Assembly (NCBI RefSeq): GCF_009758255.1 | Contig: NZ_WSEN01000003.1 | Span: forward strand, 1 to 64,000 | DNA from: Microbacterium sp. MAH-37 | GTDB taxonomy: Bacteria > Actinomycetota > Actinomycetes > Actinomycetales > Microbacteriaceae | Direction of reading: 5' to 3' | Length of the DNA: 64,000 bases | Part shown: positions 10,867-18,723 of the stretch, one piece after another | How the letters are laid out: every line of letters starts with the position of its first letter | Position numbering within the stretch: the first letter of the stretch is position 1 | Program-made: the position numbers and the translations under genes | The notes under the pieces: model-generated | Seen by the model: only the letters and a program-made list of their open reading frames with translations | Database searches by the model: none | What the model was told of the DNA's origin: nothing

Positions 10867-11915
10867 GGTGCGACTCCGTTCACGGTGAGGGCGCGGTCCT
10901 CGGGAAGGCCGAGCGCGATGTTCATGGACTGGACGGCAGCGCCTGCGGTGCCCTTGACGAGATTGTCGACGGCGGTCACCACGGTGACGCGGTTCGCGGC
11001 GCGGTCGATCGCGAGTCCGATCAGCGCGGTGTTCGCGCCGAGCACGTCCGCGGTGCGCGGGAAGTGCCCCTCCGGGAGCAGCTGCACGAAGGTCTCGTCG
11101 CCGTAGGCCTGCTGCCAGGCGTCCCGGATGTCGGAGTCGCTCGCACCGGGCACGATCGGCGCCGTCGAGGTGGCGAGGATGCCGCGGGCCATCGGCACGA
11201 GCACTGGTGTGAAGGAGATGCGGATGCCGTTGCCCGCGACCCCGCCAGCCGCGGCGAGGGCCTGGCGGATCTCGGGGATGTGCCGGTGGGTGCCGCCGAC
11301 GGCGTAGGGGTTGGCGGTGCCGAGCAGTTCGCTGCCGAGCAGGTGCGGCTTGAGGCTCTTACCCGCTCCGGACGGCCCGACCGCGAGCACGGTGACGATG
11401 TCGCCCGGATCGATGATGCCCGCGGCGACGCCGGGAGCGAGGCTGAGGCTCACGGTCGACGCATTGCAGCCCGGGGCGGCGATGCGGGTGGCTCCGCGCA
11501 GGTACTCGCGCTGCTTCACACCGTCGACGGTGAGCTCGGGCACGCCGTAGGTCCATGGCTCGTGGAAGCCGCCGCCGTAGAACGCGTCCCAGGCATCCTG
11601 TGAGGTGAGCCGGTGATCGGCGCCCGCGTCGATCACGAGGGGCGCGTCGCCGAGCGCGTCGGTGTACTGCCCGGACTGTCCGTGCGGCAGCGCGAGGAAG
11701 ACGATGTCGTGCCCGGAGAGGATCTCGGGGGTGGTGTCCTGCAGCGTCAGGTGGGCGAGCGAACGCAGGTGCGGCTGGTGCTGCACGAGCGGCTGGCCGG
11801 CGTTGGAGTGTGCGGTGACGGTGCGGATCTCGATGTCGGGATGCGCGGCGAGGAGGCGCAGGATCTCGCCGCCCGCATAGCCGGAAGCGCCGGAGACGGC
11901 GACGGAAAACGTCAT
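10863..11915 (-). CDS. argC: N-acetyl-gamma-glutamyl-phosphate reductase
   Basis: NADPH-dependent reduction to the semialdehyde; first gene of the arginine cluster. 350 residues, with the N-terminal dinucleotide loop GASGYAGGE and the catalytic-cysteine motif AAPGCNAST. The ATG at 11915 is preceded by TAAGGT with a 6-nt gap, which could act as a -10 element of a leaderless message; the same bases contain a weak AAGGT ribosome-binding match. I see no obvious ARG box upstream. Confidence 0.97.
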   Translation of the reverse strand: MTFSVAVSGASGYAGGEILRLLAAHPDIEIRTVTAHSNAGQPLVQHQPHLRSLAHLTLQDTTPEILSGHDIVFLALPHGQSGQYTDALGDAPLVIDAGADHRLTSQDAWDAFYGGGFHEPWTYGVPELTVDGVKQREYLRGATRIAAPGCNASTVSLSLAPGVAAGIIDPGDIVTVLAVGPSGAGKSLKPHLLGSELLGTANPYAVGGTHRHIPEIRQALAAAGGVAGNGIRISFTPVLVPMARGILATSTAPIVPGASDSDIRDAWQQAYGDETFVQLLPEGHFPRTADVLGANTALIGLAIDRAANRVTVVTAVDNLVKGTAGAAVQSMNIALGLPEDRALTVNGVAP

Positions 11916-12058
11916 GGATCTACCTTAACGGTCGGAGGTGGGGAGGACCGGGGCGGCGACACCGGCACTCTCCCCGTCCGAACGCAGGACGGGAGCGCAG
12001 GGTCGCCTAGAGTCGGCGGCCGCTGCGGCGTCGGCGCACAGGAGCAGCGCTCACCACG

Positions 12059-12084
12059 CACTTCGTCTCGCTACGCTCGCTCAG
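12059..12084 (-). repeat. Arginine-region junction repeat, copy D
   Basis: Minus-strand CTGAGCGAGCGTAGCGAG followed by ACGAAGTG, one or two bases different from copies B and C. Unlike those, it lies in an intergenic region and serves no visible stop or start codon. Confidence 0.75.
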
Positions 12085-12116
12085 GAACCGCGAGGCGGGA
12101 GCGATGACGGCCGAAG

Positions 12117-12152
12117 GCATGTCGCGACGATATCGCCCTCGTCGCGGCATGC
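12117..12152 (-). terminator. Hairpin downstream of the thiamine operon
   Basis: GCATGTCGCGACGA (12117-12130) pairs with TCGTCGCGGCATGC (12139-12152) with a single wobble around an 8-nt loop. It lies 15 bp beyond the stop of the ThiE-ThiD-TenA gene. There is no U-rich tail, as is usual for high-GC actinobacterial terminators. Confidence 0.6.
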
Positions 12153-12166
12153 GCAAATCCCGGTCG

Positions 12167-14305
12167 TCACAGAACTGCGGCGGCCTCCGGCAGCGGAGCG
12201 GCGAAGAAGTCCAGCTCGAGCTGCGCGGCGCGCTCGAACGCCGCGTACATGCGAGCGCGCGTCTCAGGCGCGGCATCCGCCGCCGCTGCGGTCACGATCG
12301 CGATCGCGCGCCGGTTCGCCTCGGCGAACGCGGGATCGGCATAGGTCGCGAGCCAGGATGCGTAGGGATGGTCGGGGTCCAGCGCGTGGGCGCCGAAGTC
12401 GCCGGCGCCGAGCCTCTCCCCCAGATCGGCGTACAGCCAGTAACAGGGCAGCACGGCCGCGACGAGCTCCGCGTAGTCACCGCCGAACGCGACCGACCGG
12501 AGATGGTCGAGATAGGCGGTCGTCACCGGGCCAGGATCCGCCGCGAACGTGCGTTCCTCGCTCAGCCAGGACTCGTGCAGTTCGAGCTCGCCTGCGATCG
12601 CGCCCTGCGCCCCCTGCGCCCAGAACGCCTGCTCCGTGGAGGTCGGGGCCAGAGACGCCGCGGCCGCCAGCACTCGTGCGTACTCGCGCAGGTACAGCGC
12701 GTCCTGTCCGAGGTAGAAGACGAACGCGTCCCGCGGCAGCGTGCCGTCGGCGAGGGCTCGGATGAAGGGCAGGTCGTCGATCCCACGGCGGATGCCGGCG
12801 ATCCGCTGCCACCAGTCGTCGGCGACACGCTCCGCGGTCGGCACCGTGTCGATCCCGCCGCGCGCCCAGAGGCCCGCGAAGTGCGACACCGGGCCATGGC
12901 CGCGGCCGACGTCGAGGTCGGAGCCGGCGGCGATCGACTCGCGCAGCCACGCCCGTGCCTCGGCGACCGCCGTCGGCCAATCGGCGCCTCGCGCGCGACG
13001 CGAGGCGAGGGCCGACGAGAGCGAGCATCCGGTGCCGTGCGTGTTGTCCGTGACGATCCGCGGATCGGAGAACGCAGCGAGCGCACCGTCGGGGCCGACC
13101 AACGCGTCCGGCGCATCGGCGGAATCCAGGTGCCCGCCCTTGACCAGCACCAGCACTCCGTACCGCTCCGAGAGACGGGCGGCCTGTTCCAGCGCCTGCT
13201 CCCAGTCGCCTGCCTGGGGCTCACCGGCGAGCACAGCCAGCTCGGGCAGGTTCGGCGTGACGACGTCGGCCAGCGGAAGCAGCCCGCGCAGCGCGTCCTC
13301 GGCGGCGGCGTCCAGCAGCCTGTCACCGCTGGTGGCGACCATCACCGGGTCCAGGACCACGGTCTCGGGGCGCACCCGGTCGAGCCATTCCCGCACCGTG
13401 CGGATGATCTCCGCGTCTGCGAGCATCCCGATCTTCACGGCGTCGATGTCCACGTCGTCGGCGAGCGCGTCGAGCTGCTCGCCGAGGAAGTCCGCCGGCG
13501 GCACGTGCACGCTGCGCACGCCCTGCGTGCTCTGCGCCGTCAGCGCGGTGATCGCCGCCATGCCGTAGCCGCCGTTCGCGGCGATCGACTTGAGGTCGGC
13601 CTGGATGCCGGCACCGCCGGACGGATCGCTGCCGGCGATGCTCAGCACCCGCGGCGCACGGCCGCCGTGCCAGGCGCGCAGGAACGCACGGCTCGTGGCT
13701 CGCGGGTCGTCGGCGGCGCAGATCGCGGAGACCACCGCGACGCCCGCGGCACCCGCTGCGCGCAGCGGGGCGACGTCATCGAGGCCGATCCCGCCGATCG
13801 CGACGCACGGCAGCGGGCTGTGCGCGGTGAAGGCGGCCCATCCGTCCACGCCGAGTGCCGGCGGATGGTTGGCCTTGGTCGTGGTCGGATGCACGACCCC
13901 GACGCCCAGATAGTCGACCGTTCCGGCGGGCAGCGCGCGCGCCGCGTCGAGGTGCTCGGGTCGGTTCGCGGTGAGGCCGACGATCGCGTCCGGTCCGAGC
14001 GCCGCGCGGGCGTCCAGCACCGAGGCGTCGGACTGACCGACGTGCACCCCGTCGACGCGCGCACCGCGGCGGCGGGCCTCGAGTGCGGCATCGAGCCGAT
14101 CGTCGACGACGAGCAGGGCACGCCCGTCGATCACGGCAGAGAGCTCGACGAGCTGCTCCACGACCTCGGCATCCGTCGCGTGCTTGTCGCGCAGCTGCAC
14201 GATACGTGCGCCGCCCGCGACGGACTCCGCGACGACCACGGCGACTCCGCGAGGGCCGCTCAGCGCGGCATCCGTGACCAGGTAGAGCGAGAGGTCGAGG
14301 CTCAT
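12167..14305 (-). CDS. Trifunctional thiamine protein: ThiE - ThiD - TenA fusion
   Basis: 712 residues joining three enzymes. Residues 1-215 are thiamine-phosphate synthase ([34 protein letters not shown]). Residues 218-475 are hydroxymethylpyrimidine (phosphate) kinase ([43 protein letters not shown]). From about 485 to the end is a TenA/thiaminase II domain with the catalytic cysteine in [11 protein letters not shown]. It would salvage the pyrimidine, phosphorylate it and couple it to thiazole phosphate. The ATG overlaps the thiM stop (ATGA), and the pair shares the upstream TPP riboswitch. ThiE-ThiD fusions are known in corynebacteria. Confidence 0.95.
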   Translation of the reverse strand: MSLDLSLYLVTDAALSGPRGVAVVVAESVAGGARIVQLRDKHATDAEVVEQLVELSAVIDGRALLVVDDRLDAALEARRRGARVDGVHVGQSDASVLDARAALGPDAIVGLTANRPEHLDAARALPAGTVDYLGVGVVHPTTTKANHPPALGVDGWAAFTAHSPLPCVAIGGIGLDDVAPLRAAGAAGVAVVSAICAADDPRATSRAFLRAWHGGRAPRVLSIAGSDPSGGAGIQADLKSIAANGGYGMAAITALTAQSTQGVRSVHVPPADFLGEQLDALADDVDIDAVKIGMLADAEIIRTVREWLDRVRPETVVLDPVMVATSGDRLLDAAAEDALRGLLPLADVVTPNLPELAVLAGEPQAGDWEQALEQAARLSERYGVLVLVKGGHLDSADAPDALVGPDGALAAFSDPRIVTDNTHGTGCSLSSALASRRARGADWPTAVAEARAWLRESIAAGSDLDVGRGHGPVSHFAGLWARGGIDTVPTAERVADDWWQRIAGIRRGIDDLPFIRALADGTLPRDAFVFYLGQDALYLREYARVLAAAASLAPTSTEQAFWAQGAQGAIAGELELHESWLSEERTFAADPGPVTTAYLDHLRSVAFGGDYAELVAAVLPCYWLYADLGERLGAGDFGAHALDPDHPYASWLATYADPAFAEANRRAIAIVTAAAADAAPETRARMYAAFERAAQLELDFFAAPLPEAAAVL

Positions 14306-15150
14306 CGTGCGACCTCCAGCGCGACGACGTCGACGCGGGCGTCCGCCACATCCGCCGGCGAGACCGCGGCGAGCGCGTCGAGCAGGGCGACGGCGAAGCT
14401 GCCCGGTCCGTCGGACACTGCGGCGGCGCGTTCCGCGGCGATCTCGTAGACGACGGAGGCTGCAGCGACGACGTGCAGCGCCGGGATGCCCGTGCCGCGC
14501 GCCGCGCCGAGGAACGCCGCCATCACGGCGCCGAGGGCGCAGCCGCCACCGGTGACCCGGGTGAGCAGGGCGGTGCCGTTGGCGATGCGCACCTCGCTCT
14601 CACCGTCGGTGAGCAGGTCGACGGGGCCGGAGACGGCGACGACGCTGCCGTGCTCGCGCGCCAGATGCCGGGCGGCGTCGGATGCGGCATCCGTGTCGTC
14701 GGTCGCGTCGACGCCACGACCGCCGGCGCTGAGTCCGGCGAGGGCGAGGATCTCGGAGGCGTTGCCCCGGACGGCTGTGGGCCGGCGCCCCACCAGGTCA
14801 CGGGCCAGATCGGTGCGGATCGGGAGCACCCCGATCGCCACCGGGTCGAGCACCCACGGCGTGCCGGCGGCGGATGCTCCGCCCACCGCCTCCAGCATCG
14901 CCGCGCGCTGCTCCGGCGTGGGGGTGCCGAGGTTCACCAGCAGCCCGGAGGCGATGGAGGCGAACATCCCGGCCTCGCCGACGATGTCGACCATGGCCGG
15001 AGCCGCGCCGACGGCGAGCAGCACGTTGGCGGTGAAGCCGGTGACCACACTGTTGGTGATGCAGTGCGTCAGCGGAGGCGCTGCGCGCAGCGCCTCCAGC
15101 AGTCGGGCGGTGTCGTCGAGGACGGCGGACGGGTGCAGAGGATCGCTCAT
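14302..15150 (-). CDS. thiM: Hydroxyethylthiazole kinase
   Basis: Phosphorylates thiazole alcohol for salvage. 282 residues with [19 protein letters not shown] at the N-terminus, a GNASEI motif, and the catalytic/anion-hole motif [14 protein letters not shown] near the C-terminus (the cysteine replaces nothing essential I can identify). Two in-frame ATGs exist, at 15159 and 15150. I prefer 15150 because GAAGGG then lies 9 nt upstream, whereas it abuts the first ATG. That same purine run is the 3' end of the riboswitch aptamer, so ligand binding can hide the ribosome-binding site. Confidence 0.95.
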   Translation of the reverse strand: MSDPLHPSAVLDDTARLLEALRAAPPLTHCITNSVVTGFTANVLLAVGAAPAMVDIVGEAGMFASIASGLLVNLGTPTPEQRAAMLEAVGGASAAGTPWVLDPVAIGVLPIRTDLARDLVGRRPTAVRGNASEILALAGLSAGGRGVDATDDTDAASDAARHLAREHGSVVAVSGPVDLLTDGESEVRIANGTALLTRVTGGGCALGAVMAAFLGAARGTGIPALHVVAAASVVYEIAAERAAAVSDGPGSFAVALLDALAAVSPADVADARVDVVALEVAR

Positions 15151-15155
15151 GGGCG

Positions 15156-15233
15156 ACATCCCTTCGCTAGTACGAACTAGATCAGGTTCGACGGGTGTGT
15201 TCTCAGCCGCCGATGCGGCACCCCGTGTCACTG
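15156..15233 (-). promoter_or_regulatory. TPP riboswitch (THI element)
   Basis: The minus strand reads ACGGGGTGCC, a variable stem, GGCTGAGA, ACACCCGTC, GAACCTGATCTAGTT and CTAGCGAAGGGATG. These are the conserved aptamer blocks: CTGAGA (15201-15206) and GAACCTGATC for pyrimidine and diphosphate binding, and the closing GCGNAGGGA. The closing block doubles as the thiM Shine-Dalgarno, so control is probably at translation initiation. Confidence 0.95.
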
Positions 15234-15279
15234 CGAGGCAGTCTATTCGTGCTCCCGGTGTCACCAGGACGACAAATAT

Positions 15280-15299
15280 GAAACGAACCGTTCCGTTTC
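15280..15299. promoter_or_regulatory. Candidate TetR operator
   Basis: GAAACG and CGTTTC arms flank an 8-bp centre that itself contains AAC/GTT-type symmetry. The site lies 27 bp before the TetR gene and just upstream of its expected core promoter, as for an autoregulated TetR repressor. Confidence 0.45.
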
Positions 15300-15326
15300 T
15301 GTCGAAATCCTGCTACCTTCCCCCAC

Positions 15327-15932
15327 ATGAGCGAAGAGGCTCGCCCCCGGGGCGGACGACCCAGAGACACCGATCTCACCGAGCGCATCCTCGAAGAGGC
15401 GCTGCGCGTGCTCACCGCGAGCGGATTCGCAGGACTGCGCATCGAGCAGCTGGCCGCCACGGTCGGCTGTGGCAAGGCCGCCGTCTACCGGAGGTTCAGC
15501 ACCCCCGGTGAACTCGCCGCCGCCGCCATCGCACGCACACTCCCAGCCTCTGCCGAGTCGGTGGACAGTGGCGACGTCGTCTCCGATCTGATCGCGATCA
15601 ACGACGAGATCACGAGCGGGCTGCAGCCCGATTCCGACGAGCGGAACGCGTCCGGCTCGCTGCTGTCCGCGATGCTCGCGCCCGAGGTGCGCCCGCACAT
15701 CTGGGAGCGCTACTTCGCCGCTCGACGCGTCCGTGCCCGCGAGATCATCGCGCGCGGCAAGGAGCGCCGGCAGATCAGCCAGGACGTCGACGCCGACGAC
15801 GTGATCGACGCCCTGTCCGGATACAGCCTCTACCGCTCATCCATGCGCGGAGTCGGTCTGGAGGATGCGCACACCCGCCGCATCGTCCAGCTCCTCCTCG
15901 GTGTATCGCCCGATGCACCGTCACCTATGTGA
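15327..15932 (+). CDS. TetR/AcrR family transcriptional regulator
   Basis: 201 residues. The N-terminal 60 residues hold the TetR helix-turn-helix: ERILEEALRVLTASGFAGLRIEQLAATVGCGKAAVYRRF. The C-terminal ligand domain is variable and gives no clue to the effector. Its stop overlaps the possible GTG start of the MFS gene, so TetR, transporter and M20 hydrolase probably form one unit that the repressor controls. A candidate operator is present upstream (15280-15299). Confidence 0.9.
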   Translation: MSEEARPRGGRPRDTDLTERILEEALRVLTASGFAGLRIEQLAATVGCGKAAVYRRFSTPGELAAAAIARTLPASAESVDSGDVVSDLIAINDEITSGLQPDSDERNASGSLLSAMLAPEVRPHIWERYFAARRVRAREIIARGKERRQISQDVDADDVIDALSGYSLYRSSMRGVGLEDAHTRRIVQLLLGVSPDAPSPM

Positions 15933-15946
15933 AAGAACACCCGTCC

Positions 15947-17386
15947 ATGACCACACCCAGTACTCCCGCCGCAACGACGCAGCGGGTCGCCGCCGTCGTC
16001 GGGTTCCTCGTCTTCGTGGAGCTCACCAGCGGATTCATCCAGGGCTACTACCTGCCCTTGTTCGGCAAGATCGCCGAGCACCTCGGCGTGAGCGACGCCG
16101 ACATCACCTGGTTCAACACCGTGCAGACCCTCGCCGCCGCCGTCTGCGTGCCCATCCTGTCCCGGCTCGGCGACATCTTCGGGCACCGCCTCATGCTCCG
16201 CATCGGCATCGTGCTGGTGCTCGCCGGCACCCTGCTCACCGCCCTCGCGCCGAACCTGCCCGTCATGCTCGCGGCGCGTCTGCTGATCGGGCCCCTCGCC
16301 GTCTGGCTCCCTCTCGAGATCGGAATCGTGCACAGCCGCGTCCAGGGCCAGTCCGGACGTCGTGCGGTCGGCATGCTCGTCTCCGCGCTGACGATCGGCG
16401 CTGTGGCCGGCTCGATCATCGGCGGCTTCGTGGGAGCAGCGATGCCCATCGTCCCTGCGCTGCTCGTCCCCGCGGCCGTGGTCCTCGTCTGCGCGATCAT
16501 CGTTTTCACCGTGGTCCCCGAGTCCACCACGCGCACGCTGTCGAAGATCGACTGGCTCGGTTTCGCGCTCCTGGCCGTCGGCATGCTCGCGATCCTGTTC
16601 GGTCTGCGCAGCGCCCAGGGCGCCGGATTCGGAAACCTCACCACCATCGCCACGCTGGTCGTCGCCGCGGCGATCGTCGTGGGGTTCATCCTGTGGGAGC
16701 TGCGCGTCGCCAGCCCGGCGATCAACGTGCGGGTGGTCGCCTCTCGTGCGCTCTGGCCGGTGTACGCGACATCCTTCCTGTTCGGGATGAGCCTGTTCGG
16801 CACGCAGACCGTCATGACGACGTTCTACGCCGCCGACCCGGACGAGGTCGGCTACGGCTTCGCGCTGTCCTCCGGCGTGATCGGGCTGCTCACCGCGGCA
16901 TCCGCCCTGGTGGCCGCCATCGGCGCCGCGCTCTTCGCGACGATCGCGGCGAGGACGACGATGCGAGGAGTGCTGATGCTCGGCGTCGGGCTCGCTGCCC
17001 TGGCGAACGTGCTGCTCGCGATCGGGCACGCGTCGCTGCCCACCGTGATCGCCACCGTCGCGCTGTCCGGCTTCGGCGGCGGCCTCCTGCTCGGCGCGCT
17101 CCCCGCACTGGTCGCCGAGCTGTCGCCGGCGACCGAGACCGGGATCGCCACCGGACTGTACAACACGCTGAAGACCCTCGGCGGTTCGGTCGCCGGTGCC
17201 GTGTTCGCCGTGGTCCTGAGCGCTTTCGCGCTGCCCGGCGCGCTCGCCTCATCCATCGGCGGTTACGTCACCGTGTGGCTGATCTGCGCTGCGGCGTTCG
17301 CGCTCGCGTTCGTCCTGCTGCTGCTCGTCCGGGTGCGGGGCACTCAGACGACGGCCCTGCACACAGTCGCCACCGAAGCCGCCTGA
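15947..17386 (+). CDS. MFS transporter (drug/solute antiporter type)
   Basis: About 479 residues with 12-14 predicted membrane segments. The loop motif SRLGDIFGHRLMLRIG after segment 2 is the MFS motif A. The DHA2-like length and the linked TetR regulator favour export, but the neighbouring M20 amidohydrolase would equally fit uptake of an N-acyl amino acid or peptide. I chose ATG at 15947. A GTG at 15929 would add MKEHPS and overlap the TetR stop, and cannot be excluded. Confidence 0.85.
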   Translation: MTTPSTPAATTQRVAAVVGFLVFVELTSGFIQGYYLPLFGKIAEHLGVSDADITWFNTVQTLAAAVCVPILSRLGDIFGHRLMLRIGIVLVLAGTLLTALAPNLPVMLAARLLIGPLAVWLPLEIGIVHSRVQGQSGRRAVGMLVSALTIGAVAGSIIGGFVGAAMPIVPALLVPAAVVLVCAIIVFTVVPESTTRTLSKIDWLGFALLAVGMLAILFGLRSAQGAGFGNLTTIATLVVAAAIVVGFILWELRVASPAINVRVVASRALWPVYATSFLFGMSLFGTQTVMTTFYAADPDEVGYGFALSSGVIGLLTAASALVAAIGAALFATIAARTTMRGVLMLGVGLAALANVLLAIGHASLPTVIATVALSGFGGGLLLGALPALVAELSPATETGIATGLYNTLKTLGGSVAGAVFAVVLSAFALPGALASSIGGYVTVWLICAAAFALAFVLLLLVRVRGTQTTALHTVATEAA

Positions 17387-17418
17387 CCCCTGACCGCATC
17401 AGAACACTAGGAGACATC

Positions 17419-18639
17419 ATGACCCTCATCGACGACGCCACGACGACACTCGTCGACGACGCCGAAGCGCTGCTGCCCGATCTGCAGGAGCTGCGGCGCG
17501 ATCTGCACCGCAACCCGGAGGTCGGGCTCGATCTGCCCTGGACCCAGCAGCGCGTGCTGCAGGCTCTCGAGGGCCTTCCGCTCGAGATCACGACCGGTGT
17601 GAAGACCAGCTCGATCACCGCCGTGCTGCGCGGCGGGAAGCCGGGTCGCGTGGTGCTGCTGCGCGGCGACATGGACGGCCTGCCCGTTCGCGAGGAGACC
17701 GATCTGGACTATGCCTCGACCACCGGCCGCATGCACGCCTGCGGCCACGATCTGCACACCGCCGGCCTGGTCGGCGCGGCACGGCTGCTCAGCGCCCGCC
17801 GCGAAGAGATCGAGGGCTCGGTCGTCTTCATGTTCCAGCCCGGCGAAGAGGGCTGCAACGGGGCATCCGTGATGATCGAGGAAGGCATCCTGGACGCCGC
17901 GGGCGAGCGCCCCGTCGGCTCCTATGCCATCCACGTCGGCCCCGGACCGCGCGGGATCGTCGCCACCAAGGCGGGCACCCTGCTGGCCGGTTCGAGCACC
18001 CTGCACATCACGGTGCACGGCAGGGGCGGGCACGGTTCCCAGCCGCAGAGCGCCGCGGACCCCGTGCTGCCGCTCTCGCTCATCGCCGCCCAGCTGCAGA
18101 GCATGATCACACGACGGTTCGACGCCTTCGACCCGGTGGTGATCAGCGTCACTCAGCTCAGCGCCGGTGAGGCGATCAACGTCATCCCGCCGTCGGCGAC
18201 GCTCGGGGCGACGGTCCGCACGATGTCGCAGGCCGCGCTCGACGCCCTGCCCGGCTTCATCACGTCGCTCGCGGAGGGAATCGCCTCGGCCTACGGGTGC
18301 ACCGCGGAGGTGGACTTCACCACCCAGTACATCCCGACCGTGAACGACGAGGCCGAGACCGAGTTCGTGATCGACGAGCTGCGCGAGCTCCTCGGCGAGG
18401 AGCAGGTGATCGTCGCCCCGCACGGCATGATGGGCTCGGAGGACTTCTCGTTCGTGCTCGCCGAGGTGCCGGGCACGTTCATCTCGCTCTCCTCGACCCC
18501 CGACGACGTCGAGCTCGCCACTGCCGCGATGAACCACTCGCCGCACGTGCTGTTCGACGACTCCGTTCTCGGGCGCGAAGCCGCCATCCTCGCCGGTCTC
18601 GCGATCGCCCGGCTCCGCAAGGCGGCCGCCGAGGGGTGA
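17419..18639 (+). CDS. M20 family amidohydrolase (hippurate / N-acyl-amino-acid hydrolase type)
   Basis: 406 residues. The metal-site motifs of M20D aminoacylases are visible: LLRGDMDGLPV, HACGHDLHTA, PGEEGCNGA, the dimerisation-domain motif GRGGHGSQP, and the C-terminal GSEDFSFV. Enzymes of this group release an acid from N-acyl or N-aryl-acyl amino acids. TAGGAGA lies 7 nt before the ATG. The gene ends the TetR-MFS-M20 block, and a strong bidirectional terminator follows. The substrate is not deducible. Confidence 0.92.
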   Translation: MTLIDDATTTLVDDAEALLPDLQELRRDLHRNPEVGLDLPWTQQRVLQALEGLPLEITTGVKTSSITAVLRGGKPGRVVLLRGDMDGLPVREETDLDYASTTGRMHACGHDLHTAGLVGAARLLSARREEIEGSVVFMFQPGEEGCNGASVMIEEGILDAAGERPVGSYAIHVGPGPRGIVATKAGTLLAGSSTLHITVHGRGGHGSQPQSAADPVLPLSLIAAQLQSMITRRFDAFDPVVISVTQLSAGEAINVIPPSATLGATVRTMSQAALDALPGFITSLAEGIASAYGCTAEVDFTTQYIPTVNDEAETEFVIDELRELLGEEQVIVAPHGMMGSEDFSFVLAEVPGTFISLSSTPDDVELATAAMNHSPHVLFDDSVLGREAAILAGLAIARLRKAAAEG

Positions 18640-18660
18640 TCCCCGGCACGCCTCGAACGC

Positions 18661-18702
18661 CCGAGACCCCGACTGATCCACGTGAATCAGCCGGGGTCTC
18701 GG
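18661..18702. terminator. Bidirectional terminator between the M20 gene and pheT
   Basis: CCGAGACCCCG and CGGGGTCTCGG, plus inner CTGAT/ATCAG arms, form a 16-bp stem with short mismatches around CCACGTGA. It lies between two convergent genes. Confidence 0.9.
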
Positions 18703-18723
18703 CAATCAGCAGGGGTTCCGCGG

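Larger units (their letters stand above)
11916..12166. other. Intergenic region between argC and the thiamine fusion gene
   Basis: About 250 bp with no convincing gene. It holds the argC promoter region, repeat copy D (12059-12084) and a terminator-like hairpin (12117-12152). Short frames here have no family features. Confidence 0.7.

Noticed and set aside
12104..14449. Long plus-strand open frame opposite the thiamine fusion gene
   Set aside because: Low-complexity Arg/Gly/Val composition; the minus strand carries all ThiE, ThiD and TenA motifs.
15830..17029. Long minus-strand frame opposite the MFS transporter, rich in His, Glu and Asp
   Set aside because: An antisense mirror of hydrophobic codons; the plus strand has the MFS motifs and membrane segments.
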